From Clostridium cibarium (GTDB lineage Bacteria; Bacillota; Clostridia; Clostridiales; Clostridiaceae): DNA of 64,000 nt. The notes below the pieces were generated by a model. The model was not told where the DNA came from. It did no database searches and saw nothing but the letters and a program-made list of their open reading frames with translations. The DNA lies in the NCBI RefSeq assembly GCF_014836335.1, contig NZ_JACSRA010000010.1, positions 62,001-126,000 of the forward strand, given 5' to 3'. A program made the position numbers and the translations under genes. This document shows, in pieces, positions 25,275-34,483 of this stretch; positions within the stretch are counted from its first letter, which is position 1; every line of letters starts with the position of its first letter.

Positions 25275-25308
25275 ATAACCTCTAGGAATCTAGGGGTTAT
25301 TTTTTTAT
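25275..25308 (+). terminator. Terminator after the beta-lactamase-fold gene
   Basis: ATAACCTCTAG (25275-25285) pairs with CTAGGGGTTAT (25290-25300), followed by TTTTTTATTTT. Confidence 0.88.
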
Positions 25309-25594
25309 TTTCAATAATAGTTTTTTAGCTTGAAATGATATGTAAAATATTTAAGTGATTTATAATATATACAAGTTAAAAGCCTTTTTTATATGTAATG
25401 TTTATTGATAGTTCTTCATATGCATGATTAATAATATGTTTTCAAAGAGATTTCTAGTATACATCATGTGGATAGATATATATTATTGAATATTTATCCG
25501 TGAAAAAAAGAGAAAAGATTTAGCTAAAAAAACAAAAAATATATTTTTTGTTTGATATTCTGTAAAATTTATAGTAAAATATAGCTAAAATCGT
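25309..25594. other. Intergenic stretch upstream of the pectinase gene
   Basis: AT-rich. I see no gene or RNA here; the regulatory sites lie at its right end (25595-25690). Confidence 0.5.
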
Positions 25595-25609
25595 TTAATA
25601 TACCAATTT
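25595..25609. promoter_or_regulatory. UxuR/ExuR-like operator candidate 1
   Basis: TTAATATACCAATTT; its complement AAATTGGTATATTAA matches most of the AAATTGGTATACCAATTT palindrome known for FCD-type GntR regulators of hexuronate genes in E. coli. Role inferred from site 2 and the pectinase downstream. Confidence 0.45.
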
Positions 25610-25654
25610 GGAAGTAATATAAAAAATATAAAATGGAAAAAAGAGGAAAATACG

Positions 25655-25688
25655 TATTGGTATACAACATGTAACAATATGCTAAAAT
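25655..25688 (+). promoter_or_regulatory. Operator candidate 2 overlapping the pectinase promoter
   Basis: TATTGGTATACAACA (25655-25669) is a second TTGGTATAC-type site, 60 bp from the first. TTGGTA (25658-25663) may be the -35 and TAAAAT (25683-25688) the -10, though the 19-bp spacing is long. The overlap suggests repression relieved by a pectin breakdown product. Confidence 0.45.
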
Positions 25689-25717
25689 ATGAAACTATTT
25701 TTAAGGAGAAGATGTAG

Positions 25718-28700
25718 ATGAGAAAAAAATTTTTATCAATTTTAATTTGTGCAACCATCATTGTTTCCCAAGGATTAGTAAGTCCAACTACAGCAAAGGG
25801 TGAAGTGATAAATAATGCAGTTTCTGAAAACGTTATAAAAAGTAAAAAAATTAATGTGATTGTTGATGGAAAATATACCGGAGTTAATGGACAAGAAGTA
25901 AATAAAATAAAGATGTTTAGTACGGTACAAGCTGCTATAAATTCAGTGCCAGAAGATAATACAAGTGAAGTTATTATTTATATAAAGAATGGTACATATA
26001 AAGAAAAAATTAATGTTACACAACCAAATGTAATATTAAAAGGTGAAAGTAAAGATAAGACAATTTTAACTTATGATGCAGCAGCTGGTACTACTAAGTT
26101 AACTGAACATGGGGGAGATGGGATAACAACTTATGGAACAACAGGTTCAGCTAGTGTTACAGTAGGGCCATTAGCAACAGGTTTTTCAGCTGTAAATTTA
26201 ACAATAGAAAATTCTTTTGACGAAATAGCTCATGCAGACATGGAAAAGAAGCAAGCTGTTGCACTAAAAAATGAAGCTGATCAAAGCGTTATTGTAAATT
26301 GTAATCTTATAGGAAATCAAGATACATTATATGCAAATAAAAATAAACAATATTTTTATAATTGTTTTATTCAAGGAGATGTTGACTTTATCTTTGGTGC
26401 AGCTACTGCAGTATTTGAGAATTGTGAAATAAATTCTGTAGAAAGAGAAGGTGTTACTCCTAAAGGATATGTAGCGGCTCCAAGCACTTTGGTGGATACT
26501 TCGTATGGATTCTTGTTTTTAAATTCAAAATTAACAAGTAACATAGATGATGCAGGAAGTGTATATTTAGGAAGACCATGGCATCCAAGTAGTGTAAAGA
26601 CTCAAGTAAAATCAAGTGTTGTATATAAAAATTGCGAAATGGGAAAGCATATATCTGAAGAAGGCTGGTCACAAATGAACGGACAGTTACCAAAAGATAA
26701 CTTTATGTGTGAGTATGGAAGTACAGGTGAAGGTGCTAAATCAAATGCAATTAGAAAAGTGCTATCAGATGTAGAGGCTAGTGAGTTTACAAAGGAAAAA
26801 GTATTTGCTGGTTGGGATGTGAATAGCAGAGTAAATGAATTAAATTCAATTAACAGTAACTTTTCAACTAATGCAACAAATCAATCAGAACAAGTTAAAT
26901 GGAATTTTACAAGGTTTGGGGCAACAACATCTGAAGAAAATAACACTGTTCAAGTTGATGATAAGAATAAGACTGTAACATTAACTTCGGGTAGAAAAGA
27001 TGGTACACATCCTGGAGGAAAGATTGCTGGATCTAATGATGGTATTTCCTATTATTACACTGAAGTAGATGCATCTAAAAACTTTGAAATATCAGCTGAT
27101 GTAAAGGTTAATTTCTTTGAAAAGATAAAGCCAGATAATCAATGTGGATTTGGAATTATGGCAAGAGATATATTAGGTGTGGAAAATGATGCTTCAGTTA
27201 GCCCATCAAATATGGCACTTGTTGGAGGGTACCAAGCTAAGATGATGTCTGTATTTAGAAATGGAGTAACAAAAGATCTTAGCGGAAAAATTACGATGGA
27301 AAATCCACACGTGTTCAGTGGAAGACCGGCTAATGATGGTACATCAACATATAAGTTAAAACTCAAAAAAACAAATACTGGATATATTGCAAGTATTGAT
27401 GATGGTGAAGAAATAACATATTATAGACCAAAACAATTAGAAGTAATAGATAATAAAATATATGTTGGGTTTTTTACTGCTCGTATAGCATCAATTACTG
27501 TCTCCAACATTAATTTTACAACTTCAGATGTAGCAACTGATCCAAAAGGATTGCCAGAACCTGAACAAGTAGTAGTTCCTGCTGTAAATGTATTATCATC
27601 AAAGGATACAGGATCTTCTAAATATAAGTTGTCTCTAAATAATACAGTAGAAGGAAATATAAGTGTTAAACAGGATGGTAACTTAATTTATGATAGTAAA
27701 GTTCAAAAGAATGAAGAATTAAATATAGATACAAAGCTTAATCTTAGAACAAATCAATTTGAGATAACTTATATACCTGCTAAAACATCAATCAATGCAG
27801 ATGTAACTCCTAGAACAATTACTCATAATGTATTATATAAGAGTTATGGAGTAGAAAATGGAGATGTATACGTTTCTCAAGAAGGTACAGCAAATGGAAG
27901 TGGTTCAATTGATAACCCAATAGATATTAGCACGGCATTAAAATATACAAATGATGGACAAACTATCAAAGTTAAAGGTGGAACTTATAGTTTAAAATCA
28001 CCATTGAAAATAAATAAAGATAATAGTGGTACTGCAGAAAAAATGAAAACATTAACTACCTATGATGGTAAAAGAGCTACTTTTGATTTTAACAAAACAT
28101 GTGATGGATTAACAATAGGAGGAAGTTACTGGCATGTATATGGTATTGATTTATGTAATACAGCAGATAAACAACATGGAATAACAGTATCAGGTAATAA
28201 TAACATAGTAGAAGATGTTAAAACTTATAAAAATGGAGATACAGGTCTGCAAATTAGTGGATCACTAGACGATTCAAAAAATAAGTGGCCTAAAAATAAT
28301 CTAATTCTAAATTGCGAATCGTATGATAATATGGATGGAGCAATGAATAATGCAGATGGATTTGCAGCAAAAATCAGTGTCGGATCTGGAAATGTATTCC
28401 GAGGTTGTATATCTCATAATAATTGTGATGATGGATGGGATTTGTTTTCAAAACTTGAAGTTGGATCAATTGATCCTGTTTTAATTGAGAATTGTGTAGC
28501 TTATCAAAATGGAAAGCTAACTGATGGAACTCTTACAAAAGGAGATGGTAATGGATTTAAGCTTGGTGGTGAAGGTATACCAGTTAAACATGCTCTTAAA
28601 AATTCAATATCCTTCGGAAACTGTGCTGCAGGGATAACTGGAAATAGTAATCCTGCAATTATAGTGGAAAATTGTATATCGGTAGATAATGATGTTAACT

Positions 28701-29182
28701 ATAGCTTGGATTATTATACAGGAGCTATTCTTAATTACCAATTGAAAAATAATATTTCTTATAGAACTATAGCTGGTAAAGCAGATTCAGTTCCTGATAT
28801 GGTAAGAGGAGAAAATAATTACTTTTATAATGGCACAGATACTGAGAATATAGATGGTAAAAGAATTGAAGCATCAGCATTTAAGAGCACAGAAATGCCT
28901 AAAACTATAGGAAGAGATAGTAATAATAATATAGATTTAGGTAGTTATATGGTTTTGGTTGATAATATCTTTGGAGATAATACTGATCCTAAAAAAGAAA
29001 ATACTAAAGGGGATAGGAAATCTATAATACAAAAGACAGCAGGCGAAGTTATATCAACTGAAACTAATAATGGTTTAGAAAAAGTTAGTAGTGCAAAAAC
29101 AGGAGATGTAGGGGCGTTGGGAGTTTTTGGATTAGGATTTGCTTCGTTAATAGGTACGATTATTAGTAGAAAAAGAAGATAA
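25718..29182 (+). CDS. Secreted bifunctional pectin methylesterase / family 9 pectate lyase
   Basis: A 1154-residue exoprotein. It has a signal peptide (about 1-28) and a pectin methylesterase domain (about 40-370) with catalytic Asp202 (QDTLYA), nucleophile Asp223 (GDVDFIFG) and Arg286 (LGRPW). A beta-rich middle region (about 385-610) and an Ig-like linker (about 615-700) follow. From about residue 715 to 1080 there is a parallel beta-helix lyase of the PL9 type, with likely catalytic Lys885 in NADGFAAK. The tail is KTGD (1127-1130), a hydrophobic helix and RKRR, like a sortase signal but without the LPxTG leucine-proline. It would demethylate then cleave pectin at the cell surface. AAGGAGAAG SD. 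Confidence 0.9.
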   Translation: MRKKFLSILICATIIVSQGLVSPTTAKGEVINNAVSENVIKSKKINVIVDGKYTGVNGQEVNKIKMFSTVQAAINSVPEDNTSEVIIYIKNGTYKEKINVTQPNVILKGESKDKTILTYDAAAGTTKLTEHGGDGITTYGTTGSASVTVGPLATGFSAVNLTIENSFDEIAHADMEKKQAVALKNEADQSVIVNCNLIGNQDTLYANKNKQYFYNCFIQGDVDFIFGAATAVFENCEINSVEREGVTPKGYVAAPSTLVDTSYGFLFLNSKLTSNIDDAGSVYLGRPWHPSSVKTQVKSSVVYKNCEMGKHISEEGWSQMNGQLPKDNFMCEYGSTGEGAKSNAIRKVLSDVEASEFTKEKVFAGWDVNSRVNELNSINSNFSTNATNQSEQVKWNFTRFGATTSEENNTVQVDDKNKTVTLTSGRKDGTHPGGKIAGSNDGISYYYTEVDASKNFEISADVKVNFFEKIKPDNQCGFGIMARDILGVENDASVSPSNMALVGGYQAKMMSVFRNGVTKDLSGKITMENPHVFSGRPANDGTSTYKLKLKKTNTGYIASIDDGEEITYYRPKQLEVIDNKIYVGFFTARIASITVSNINFTTSDVATDPKGLPEPEQVVVPAVNVLSSKDTGSSKYKLSLNNTVEGNISVKQDGNLIYDSKVQKNEELNIDTKLNLRTNQFEITYIPAKTSINADVTPRTITHNVLYKSYGVENGDVYVSQEGTANGSGSIDNPIDISTALKYTNDGQTIKVKGGTYSLKSPLKINKDNSGTAEKMKTLTTYDGKRATFDFNKTCDGLTIGGSYWHVYGIDLCNTADKQHGITVSGNNNIVEDVKTYKNGDTGLQISGSLDDSKNKWPKNNLILNCESYDNMDGAMNNADGFAAKISVGSGNVFRGCISHNNCDDGWDLFSKLEVGSIDPVLIENCVAYQNGKLTDGTLTKGDGNGFKLGGEGIPVKHALKNSISFGNCAAGITGNSNPAIIVENCISVDNDVNYSLDYYTGAILNYQLKNNISYRTIAGKADSVPDMVRGENNYFYNGTDTENIDGKRIEASAFKSTEMPKTIGRDSNNNIDLGSYMVLVDNIFGDNTDPKKENTKGDRKSIIQKTAGEVISTETNNGLEKVSSAKTGDVGALGVFGLGFASLIGTIISRKRR

Positions 29183-29236
29183 GAGTTATGTACAGAAATT
29201 TAGTAGGATATATAATTTATCTTCTGTAGAGCTTAG

Positions 29237-29282
29237 AAGGTTACTTTAAAAAATTTATTTTTAAAGTAACCTTTTGTTTTTG
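29237..29282 (+). terminator. Terminator after the pectinase gene
   Basis: AAGGTTACTTTAAAAA (29238-29253) pairs with TTTTTAAAGTAACCTT (29258-29273), followed by TTGTTTTTG. Confidence 0.88.
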
Positions 29283-29407
29283 TAAAGAACTTAGAATACA
29301 TTTAGGATAATATGAATAGATATATTATAAGTTATTGTATAGTTAATCGCTTTACTAAAAATCAACTTAGTAAAAAAGCTTATGCAAATCAATTTGGAGG
29401 TATATAT

Positions 29408-29548
29408 ATGGAGGATTCATGGATAGAACCTAAGATGATTGATTTTGGAAATAATGAAATGAATAAAGCGGAAGAAACAATTAACAAAGAATGTGATGAA
29501 ATTTATAAAGAAGACAATAATGCAACGAGAAAGCAAAAGAGAAAATAA
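29408..29548 (+). CDS. Small charged protein (46 residues)
   Basis: Starts at ATG 29408 (MEDSWIEPKMIDFGNNEMNK...), with GGAGG 7 nt upstream; an earlier in-frame ATG at 29312 has no SD. It is rich in Glu, Asp, Asn and Lys, ends in RKQKRK, and has no cysteine, membrane segment or signal peptide. It may be largely disordered. A terminator follows directly. No family is recognised. Confidence 0.55.
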   Translation: MEDSWIEPKMIDFGNNEMNKAEETINKECDEIYKEDNNATRKQKRK

Positions 29549-29559
29549 TATTTTTGAGA

Positions 29560-29602
29560 AGAGGGAGAAATTCAATGAATGATGCAATTCTTCCTCTTTT
29601 TG
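29560..29602 (+). terminator. Terminator after the 46-residue ORF
   Basis: AGAGGGAGAAATT (29560-29572) pairs with AATTCTTCCTCT (29586-29597), followed by TTTTG. Confidence 0.75.
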
Positions 29603-29628
29603 TAGAGGTATATGATTGTTAGGATTTA

Positions 29629-29657
29629 TTTACAAAATCATATAAATTTTGTATAAT
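29629..29657 (+). promoter_or_regulatory. Promoter of the HIRAN-domain gene
   Basis: TTTACA (29629-29634), 17 bp, TATAAT (29652-29657), with a TGTATAAT context. Confidence 0.72.
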
Positions 29658-29706
29658 GATTTAAATTTGTTAAAGGTAAAATATTTAGCTAAAGGATGGT
29701 GAAAAT

Positions 29707-31560
29707 ATGGGTAGTATCTTCGAAGAATTAAGAACATTAAAGGAATATAAATATGATTTAGGTAAAAAAGAGCTAGAGTATATTTACATTTCTGAAAGTA
29801 TGCCAGTTAATGAACAATTAGATCTAGCGGATTATCTCATTGAAGAAATAAAAGATATATACGATAAAAATATTTTATACCCTAAGTTTCACTTAGAGGA
29901 TATTCTATTAATTTATTATATGAATCCACTTATAAATAAGATCAATATTTTAATTATGGAAAATGTATTGAATGAAGTATGGGTAAGAGAGTTTACAGAA
30001 AATTTAATATATAAATCAGAGACTCCTTGGCATGTAAAATTAGGATTAATCTTATCTAGTAGATATCTATCGGAAGAAAAATTACCGGAGCTTTTTGATG
30101 TTTTTTCTAGAAGTGGGGAATATATTTTTTATTTAATGAATACTATTAGAAACCTTAAGGGATATAATAATTATTTAGTTGAACTTTCAAAGAAATCTAA
30201 AGGAACTATTAAAGTATTTGCTATAACTAATATAGAATATTTTAGTCCTAAAATAGTTTCGTATATGATTGAAGAAGGATATAAAGACGAGATATATGAA
30301 GAACTTTTAATTAATTATATTTTTACTACTATTAATTTAGAAAGATATTTAGAAAATATTGATAAGAAAAGGTTAGATAATTTGTCATATTTAATATGCA
30401 GCTATTTAAGGAAAAATGAATTTTCTATAATTAAATCTAAATATAATCTAATTGGAAATTATCTTTCCTTAGTAAATAGTATTGGCGATAATTTTGAAAA
30501 TCTAAATTCAATTTTCTTAATAAGAGAAGGAATAGCTCAAGATGAAACTCTAGAGTGTGATATAGAAGAGTTGGAAAAAGAATTAAATAACTTATTGGAA
30601 GATGAGAAATGGATTGATGTGTTTAAGAAGGGGATTAAAGATAAAGAAGGATTAAGTGAAGATGTTATTGCTTTGGCAGATTTTTATGATTATCAATTAG
30701 AGTATAAAGATTTATTTCTATATTTAGAAAGAGATCATAAAGATTTTAATATATACTGCTATCTAATTGAAGAGGGCAGAAGGGAAGATAAATTAAAACT
30801 TTTAAATTATTTCACAAATCATTTTTGTATAGATAAAATTTGTAGAGGGGCACAAGATATAGATGATAAGGAACTAAGCAAAGAAAATATAATATCTATT
30901 ATATTTTCTTTGCTAATTAAATCATTAAAAGATATCTATCCATATGGTAAGGAAATTGCATTAAAAGCCTTAAGTGGAGAGATTAACAAGATTAGAGCTG
31001 AAGCTATAAACTATCTTTCTAGGTATAAGGATGAACTTAATGAACAGCAGTTAGAAGAAATAAAAGTAGCTTATAATAGTGAACCAAATGAAGAGGTAAA
31101 GTTTAAGATGAAAACATTGTTGTTTAGTTGTGAAGAAGGGAAAAAGGAATATATAGATATAAACAATAAATCTATAAATGAACATATTAGTGATGTTTAT
31201 TTATTAACAACAGATGTAGTAGGATGTCAATATAGATATAGAAGATCATTAGAGGATGAGCTTGAAAATAGTAAGATATTTTATTTGCAAATAGAAGAAA
31301 ATAATTCTTATGATAATAGAGCGATTAAAGTCGCAGGAGAAAGTGGGTTCGTTATTGGTTACATTTCAAGAAGCGATAATTATATTTTAAGTAATTTGTT
31401 AAAAGGTAAAAAATATTTATATGGTAAAATTGAAAAATATAATCTTGAAAATAATTCTATAAAAACAAGAATATATTTAAGCTATAAGGATGTAATTGAA
31501 TCTATAAATGATACTATTTCGATGTTGCATGGAAGTAACACTGGAGGATTTTTGAATTAA
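29707..31560 (+). CDS. HIRAN-domain protein with large helical N-terminal region
   Basis: A 617-residue protein. The first ~490 residues are strongly helical, with Leu/Ile/Lys/Glu-rich repeats that may be HEAT-like. The C-terminal ~105 residues (about 495-600) match a HIRAN domain: VYLLTTDVVGCQYRYR, then EENNSYDNRAIKV (Asp536-Asn537-Arg538) and GFVIGYISR. HIRAN domains bind 3' ends of single-stranded DNA in HLTF-type proteins. No nuclease or helicase motif accompanies it here. It has its own promoter and no operon partner. A nucleic-acid role is inferred from the domain alone. Confidence 0.78.
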   Translation: MGSIFEELRTLKEYKYDLGKKELEYIYISESMPVNEQLDLADYLIEEIKDIYDKNILYPKFHLEDILLIYYMNPLINKINILIMENVLNEVWVREFTENLIYKSETPWHVKLGLILSSRYLSEEKLPELFDVFSRSGEYIFYLMNTIRNLKGYNNYLVELSKKSKGTIKVFAITNIEYFSPKIVSYMIEEGYKDEIYEELLINYIFTTINLERYLENIDKKRLDNLSYLICSYLRKNEFSIIKSKYNLIGNYLSLVNSIGDNFENLNSIFLIREGIAQDETLECDIEELEKELNNLLEDEKWIDVFKKGIKDKEGLSEDVIALADFYDYQLEYKDLFLYLERDHKDFNIYCYLIEEGRREDKLKLLNYFTNHFCIDKICRGAQDIDDKELSKENIISIIFSLLIKSLKDIYPYGKEIALKALSGEINKIRAEAINYLSRYKDELNEQQLEEIKVAYNSEPNEEVKFKMKTLLFSCEEGKKEYIDINNKSINEHISDVYLLTTDVVGCQYRYRRSLEDELENSKIFYLQIEENNSYDNRAIKVAGESGFVIGYISRSDNYILSNLLKGKKYLYGKIEKYNLENNSIKTRIYLSYKDVIESINDTISMLHGSNTGGFLN

Positions 31561-31649
31561 AGTTTAAGTAAATTTATTATTTGAAGTTAGTGGTAATAAT
31601 ATTAACTCTATCTTTTCATTGCTTTAAATAAATTTATTATATGATAACA

Positions 31650-31678
31650 TTGACAATAGATTCATTAGGTGGTATTCT
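31650..31678 (+). promoter_or_regulatory. pyr operon promoter
   Basis: TTGACA (31650-31655), 17 bp, TATTCT (31673-31678), about 25 bp upstream of the PyrR-binding element. Confidence 0.8.
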
Positions 31679-31699
31679 TAACGAAAGAAAAACCTTTAA

Positions 31700-31790
31700 T
31701 TTGATCCAGAGAGGTCAGTAAGGAAAGTTATTTAAACCATTATGAACTAGGATTATTACGCCTTCCTTTAAATTAAAGGAAGGCTTTTTT
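31700..31790 (+). promoter_or_regulatory. PyrR-type attenuator leader
   Basis: The PyrR-binding loop core GATCCAGAGAGGTCAGTAAGG (31703-31723) is close to the known UCCAGAGAGGCU..AAGG element. A terminator follows: GCCTTCCTTTAA (31760-31771) with TTAAAGGAAGGC (31773-31784), then TTTTTT. High UMP should let PyrR stabilise the anti-antiterminator and stop transcription. The pyrR gene itself is not in the window. The remaining 31561-31649 and 31791-31890 hold nothing else that I recognise. Confidence 0.85.
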
Positions 31791-31907
31791 ATGTAATATG
31801 TTGATTTAAATATACAGTTAATGCAAGGTAATAAAAACATTAACATATATTCAAATATATAACCTTTAATTTTAGCTCGGAGAAGTTAAGAAGGAGTGAG
31901 AACATTA

Positions 31908-32828
31908 ATGATGAATAAACATTTAATAGACCCAATGGATTTTTCAGTAGAAGAACTAGATGAAATCTTCGAATTAGCACATCAAATTATTAACGATCCT
32001 AAAAAGTTTTCAAAGATATGTGATGGGAAAATTTTAGGTACTCTTTTCTATGAACCTAGTACAAGAACAAAATTTAGCTTTGAAGCAGCGATGATGAGAC
32101 TAGGTGGCAAAATCTTAGGTTTTTCGGAACCAAATTCCAGTTCGGCATCAAAAGGTGAAACCCTTGCAGATACTATAAAAATGGTATCTATATATACAGA
32201 TATAATTGCAATGAGGCATCCTAAAGAAGGATCAGCGAAGGTAGCAAGTCTTTATTCCGGTGTTCCAATAATAAATGCAGGTGACGGAGGTCATCAACAT
32301 CCAACTCAGACACTAGCAGATTTACTTACAATAGAATGTTTAAAGAAAGGCTTGAGAGGGCATACTGTAGGAATTTGTGGAGATTTAAAATACGGTAGAA
32401 CTGTTCATTCACTAATAAAAGCTATGTCTAGATATGAAGGAACTAAGTTTGTATTAGTATCGCCTAAGGAATTGAAGGTTCCAAATTATATTAAACAAGA
32501 ATTTATTGAAAAGAATCATATAGAGTTTATGGAGGTAGAGAGACTTGAGGATGTAATGGAGAAAGTTGATATTCTTTATATGACAAGGATTCAAAGAGAA
32601 AGATTCTTTAATGAAGAGGAATATTTAAGGTTAAAAGATAGTTATATATTAGATGCAGAGAAAATGAAATATGCACGAGAAAATATGATTGTAATGCATC
32701 CTCTTCCAAGAGTGAATGAAATAGCAGTTGAAGTAGATGATGATAATAGAGCTGCCTATTTTAAACAAGCAGAATATGCAATGTATGTAAGAATGGCGTT
32801 AATGTGTAAGCTTTTGGGGGTGGTGTAG
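31908..32828 (+). CDS. pyrB: Aspartate carbamoyltransferase catalytic subunit
   Basis: A 306-residue transcarbamylase making carbamoyl-aspartate, the committed step to UMP. The carbamoyl-phosphate motif [11 protein letters not shown], the HPTQTLAD loop and [10 protein letters not shown] are all present. Start at ATG 31908, 7 nt after AAGGAGTGAG; an in-frame GTG at 31896 lies inside the SD and is rejected. The adjacent pyrI means the enzyme is of the allosteric, E. coli-like holoenzyme class rather than the B. subtilis type. Confidence 0.96.
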   Translation: MMNKHLIDPMDFSVEELDEIFELAHQIINDPKKFSKICDGKILGTLFYEPSTRTKFSFEAAMMRLGGKILGFSEPNSSSASKGETLADTIKMVSIYTDIIAMRHPKEGSAKVASLYSGVPIINAGDGGHQHPTQTLADLLTIECLKKGLRGHTVGICGDLKYGRTVHSLIKAMSRYEGTKFVLVSPKELKVPNYIKQEFIEKNHIEFMEVERLEDVMEKVDILYMTRIQRERFFNEEEYLRLKDSYILDAEKMKYARENMIVMHPLPRVNEIAVEVDDDNRAAYFKQAEYAMYVRMALMCKLLGVV

Positions 32829-33263
32829 ATGTTAGAGATAACAAGTATTAAAAATGGGCTTGTAATAGATCATATTATTGCAGGTATGGGAATAAAAATA
32901 TTTAATTATTTAAACTTGGATAAATCAAAAGATAGAGTTGCATTGATAATGAATGCTGAGAGTAAAAAGCTAGGAAGAAAAGACATAATAAAAATTGAAA
33001 AAGATAATTGGGATGATATAGATTATACAGTTCTTGGACTTATGTCACCATCAATAACTATAGATGAAGTTAGAAATTGTGAAGTTTACAAGGTAAAGCC
33101 GAATTTACCGGAGAAAGTCACAAATATATTAAAATGTAAAAATCCAAGATGCATAACTGGAGTTGAAAAATATGTTCCCCATTCATTTGTTCTAATGAAT
33201 AAAGAAGAAGGGACATATAGGTGCGAGTATTGTGATGATATAACAAAATTATCAGAAGTTTAG
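32829..33263 (+). CDS. pyrI: Aspartate carbamoyltransferase regulatory subunit
   Basis: A 144-residue subunit with an N-terminal nucleotide-binding domain ([16 protein letters not shown]) and a C-terminal zinc domain with four cysteines (CKNPRC...CEYC). It should bind CTP/ATP and couple to PyrB through the zinc site. Its ATG begins immediately after the pyrB stop, which ensures matched synthesis. SD lies within the pyrB 3' end (GGGGGTGG). Confidence 0.95.
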   Translation: MLEITSIKNGLVIDHIIAGMGIKIFNYLNLDKSKDRVALIMNAESKKLGRKDIIKIEKDNWDDIDYTVLGLMSPSITIDEVRNCEVYKVKPNLPEKVTNILKCKNPRCITGVEKYVPHSFVLMNKEEGTYRCEYCDDITKLSEV

Positions 33264-33276
33264 TTGAGGTGGTTAG

Positions 33277-34473
33277 ATGAATTTATTGATTAAAAATGCA
33301 AGAATATTAGATTGTAGCCAAGATTTTTTGGGCGATTTATACATAGAAAATGGATTAATAAAAGAAATAGCTTCTGAAATTAATAAAGAAAATGTAGAAA
33401 GAATAGATGCTAAAGGCTTAACATTAATGCCATCTTTTATCGATACACATGCTCACTTTAGAGATCCAGGTTTAACTTGGAAGGAAGATATTGAAACGGG
33501 ATCAAAAGCAGCCTTAAGAGGTGGATATACAGGCGTTTGCCTAATGGCAAATACCAATCCCGTAGTTTCAAGTAAAGAAACTTTAGAATATGTAAGGAGT
33601 AAAGGAAGAGAATTAGGTCTTATAGATATACATCAGTGTGTTTCTATTACAAAAAATTTTGATGGTAAGACTTTAGAACATCTAGAACTAATTAAGGATG
33701 ATAAAGGAATTAAAGCTATATCAGATGATGGCAAAGGCGTTAAGGATTCAAGAATAATGATGGAAGCTTTAAATAAAGCTAAAAGCTATGGTTGGATAGT
33801 GATGTCACATGCTGAAAGTCCGGAATTTTCAAATTTAGATATGAGGCTTGCAGAAGATATGATGACTTTAAGAGATATAGAATTGGCAAAGTATACTGGT
33901 GGCAGGCTTCACATGGCACATGTATCAACTAAAACTTCAATGGAGTATATAATAGATGCAAAACTTAAGGGAGCTAGCGTAACTTGTGAGGTAACACCTC
34001 ATCATATATCATTAACTAGAGATATTAATGACTATAGAGTAAATCCACCAATAAGAGAAAAGGAAGATGTGGAATTCTTACATTATGCAATAAAGAATGG
34101 TTTTGTAGATACAATTGGAACAGATCATGCACCTCATACAGCAGATGAAAAACTTAAAGGTTCACCTGGAATGGTAGGTCTTGAAACTGCATTTTCTATT
34201 TCTTATACAACCCTAGTTAAAGGAAATGTGATTTCCCTAGAAAAGTTAAGTGAGCTTATGAGTAAGAATCCTGCAAAGCTTTTAGGTATGAATAAAGGGA
34301 CTATAAGTGTTGGGAAAGATGGAGATTTAGTTCTTGTCAATCTAGATGAAAAGTATAGGGTAGATTCAAGTAAATTTGCTTCTAAAGGAAAAAATACACC
34401 ATTTGAAGGTATGGAGTTTTATGGTGAGATTGAAGCGACAATAAAAAAGGGGAAAGTCTTATATAAGAAATAG
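33277..34473 (+). CDS. pyrC: Dihydroorotase
   Basis: A 398-residue amidohydrolase of the class I type (~400-430 residues). Metal-binding motifs are [10 protein letters not shown] near residue 58 and the GTDHAPH loop near residue 287, with further histidines in MSHAES and MAHVST. It cyclises carbamoyl-aspartate to dihydroorotate. GAGGTGG SD; 13 bp after pyrI. Confidence 0.95.
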   Translation: MNLLIKNARILDCSQDFLGDLYIENGLIKEIASEINKENVERIDAKGLTLMPSFIDTHAHFRDPGLTWKEDIETGSKAALRGGYTGVCLMANTNPVVSSKETLEYVRSKGRELGLIDIHQCVSITKNFDGKTLEHLELIKDDKGIKAISDDGKGVKDSRIMMEALNKAKSYGWIVMSHAESPEFSNLDMRLAEDMMTLRDIELAKYTGGRLHMAHVSTKTSMEYIIDAKLKGASVTCEVTPHHISLTRDINDYRVNPPIREKEDVEFLHYAIKNGFVDTIGTDHAPHTADEKLKGSPGMVGLETAFSISYTTLVKGNVISLEKLSELMSKNPAKLLGMNKGTISVGKDGDLVLVNLDEKYRVDSSKFASKGKNTPFEGMEFYGEIEATIKKGKVLYKK

Positions 34474-34483
34474 GAGGAATTTT

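Noticed and set aside
25309-25594. Possible small RNA or riboswitch in the long leader before the pectinase gene
   Set aside because: I could not find a conserved motif, stable GC-containing stem or terminator inside the region.
31575-31645. Near-repeat of TAAATTTATTAT twice upstream of the pyr promoter
   Set aside because: It is low-complexity AT sequence that could arise by chance; no spacing or symmetry supports a site.
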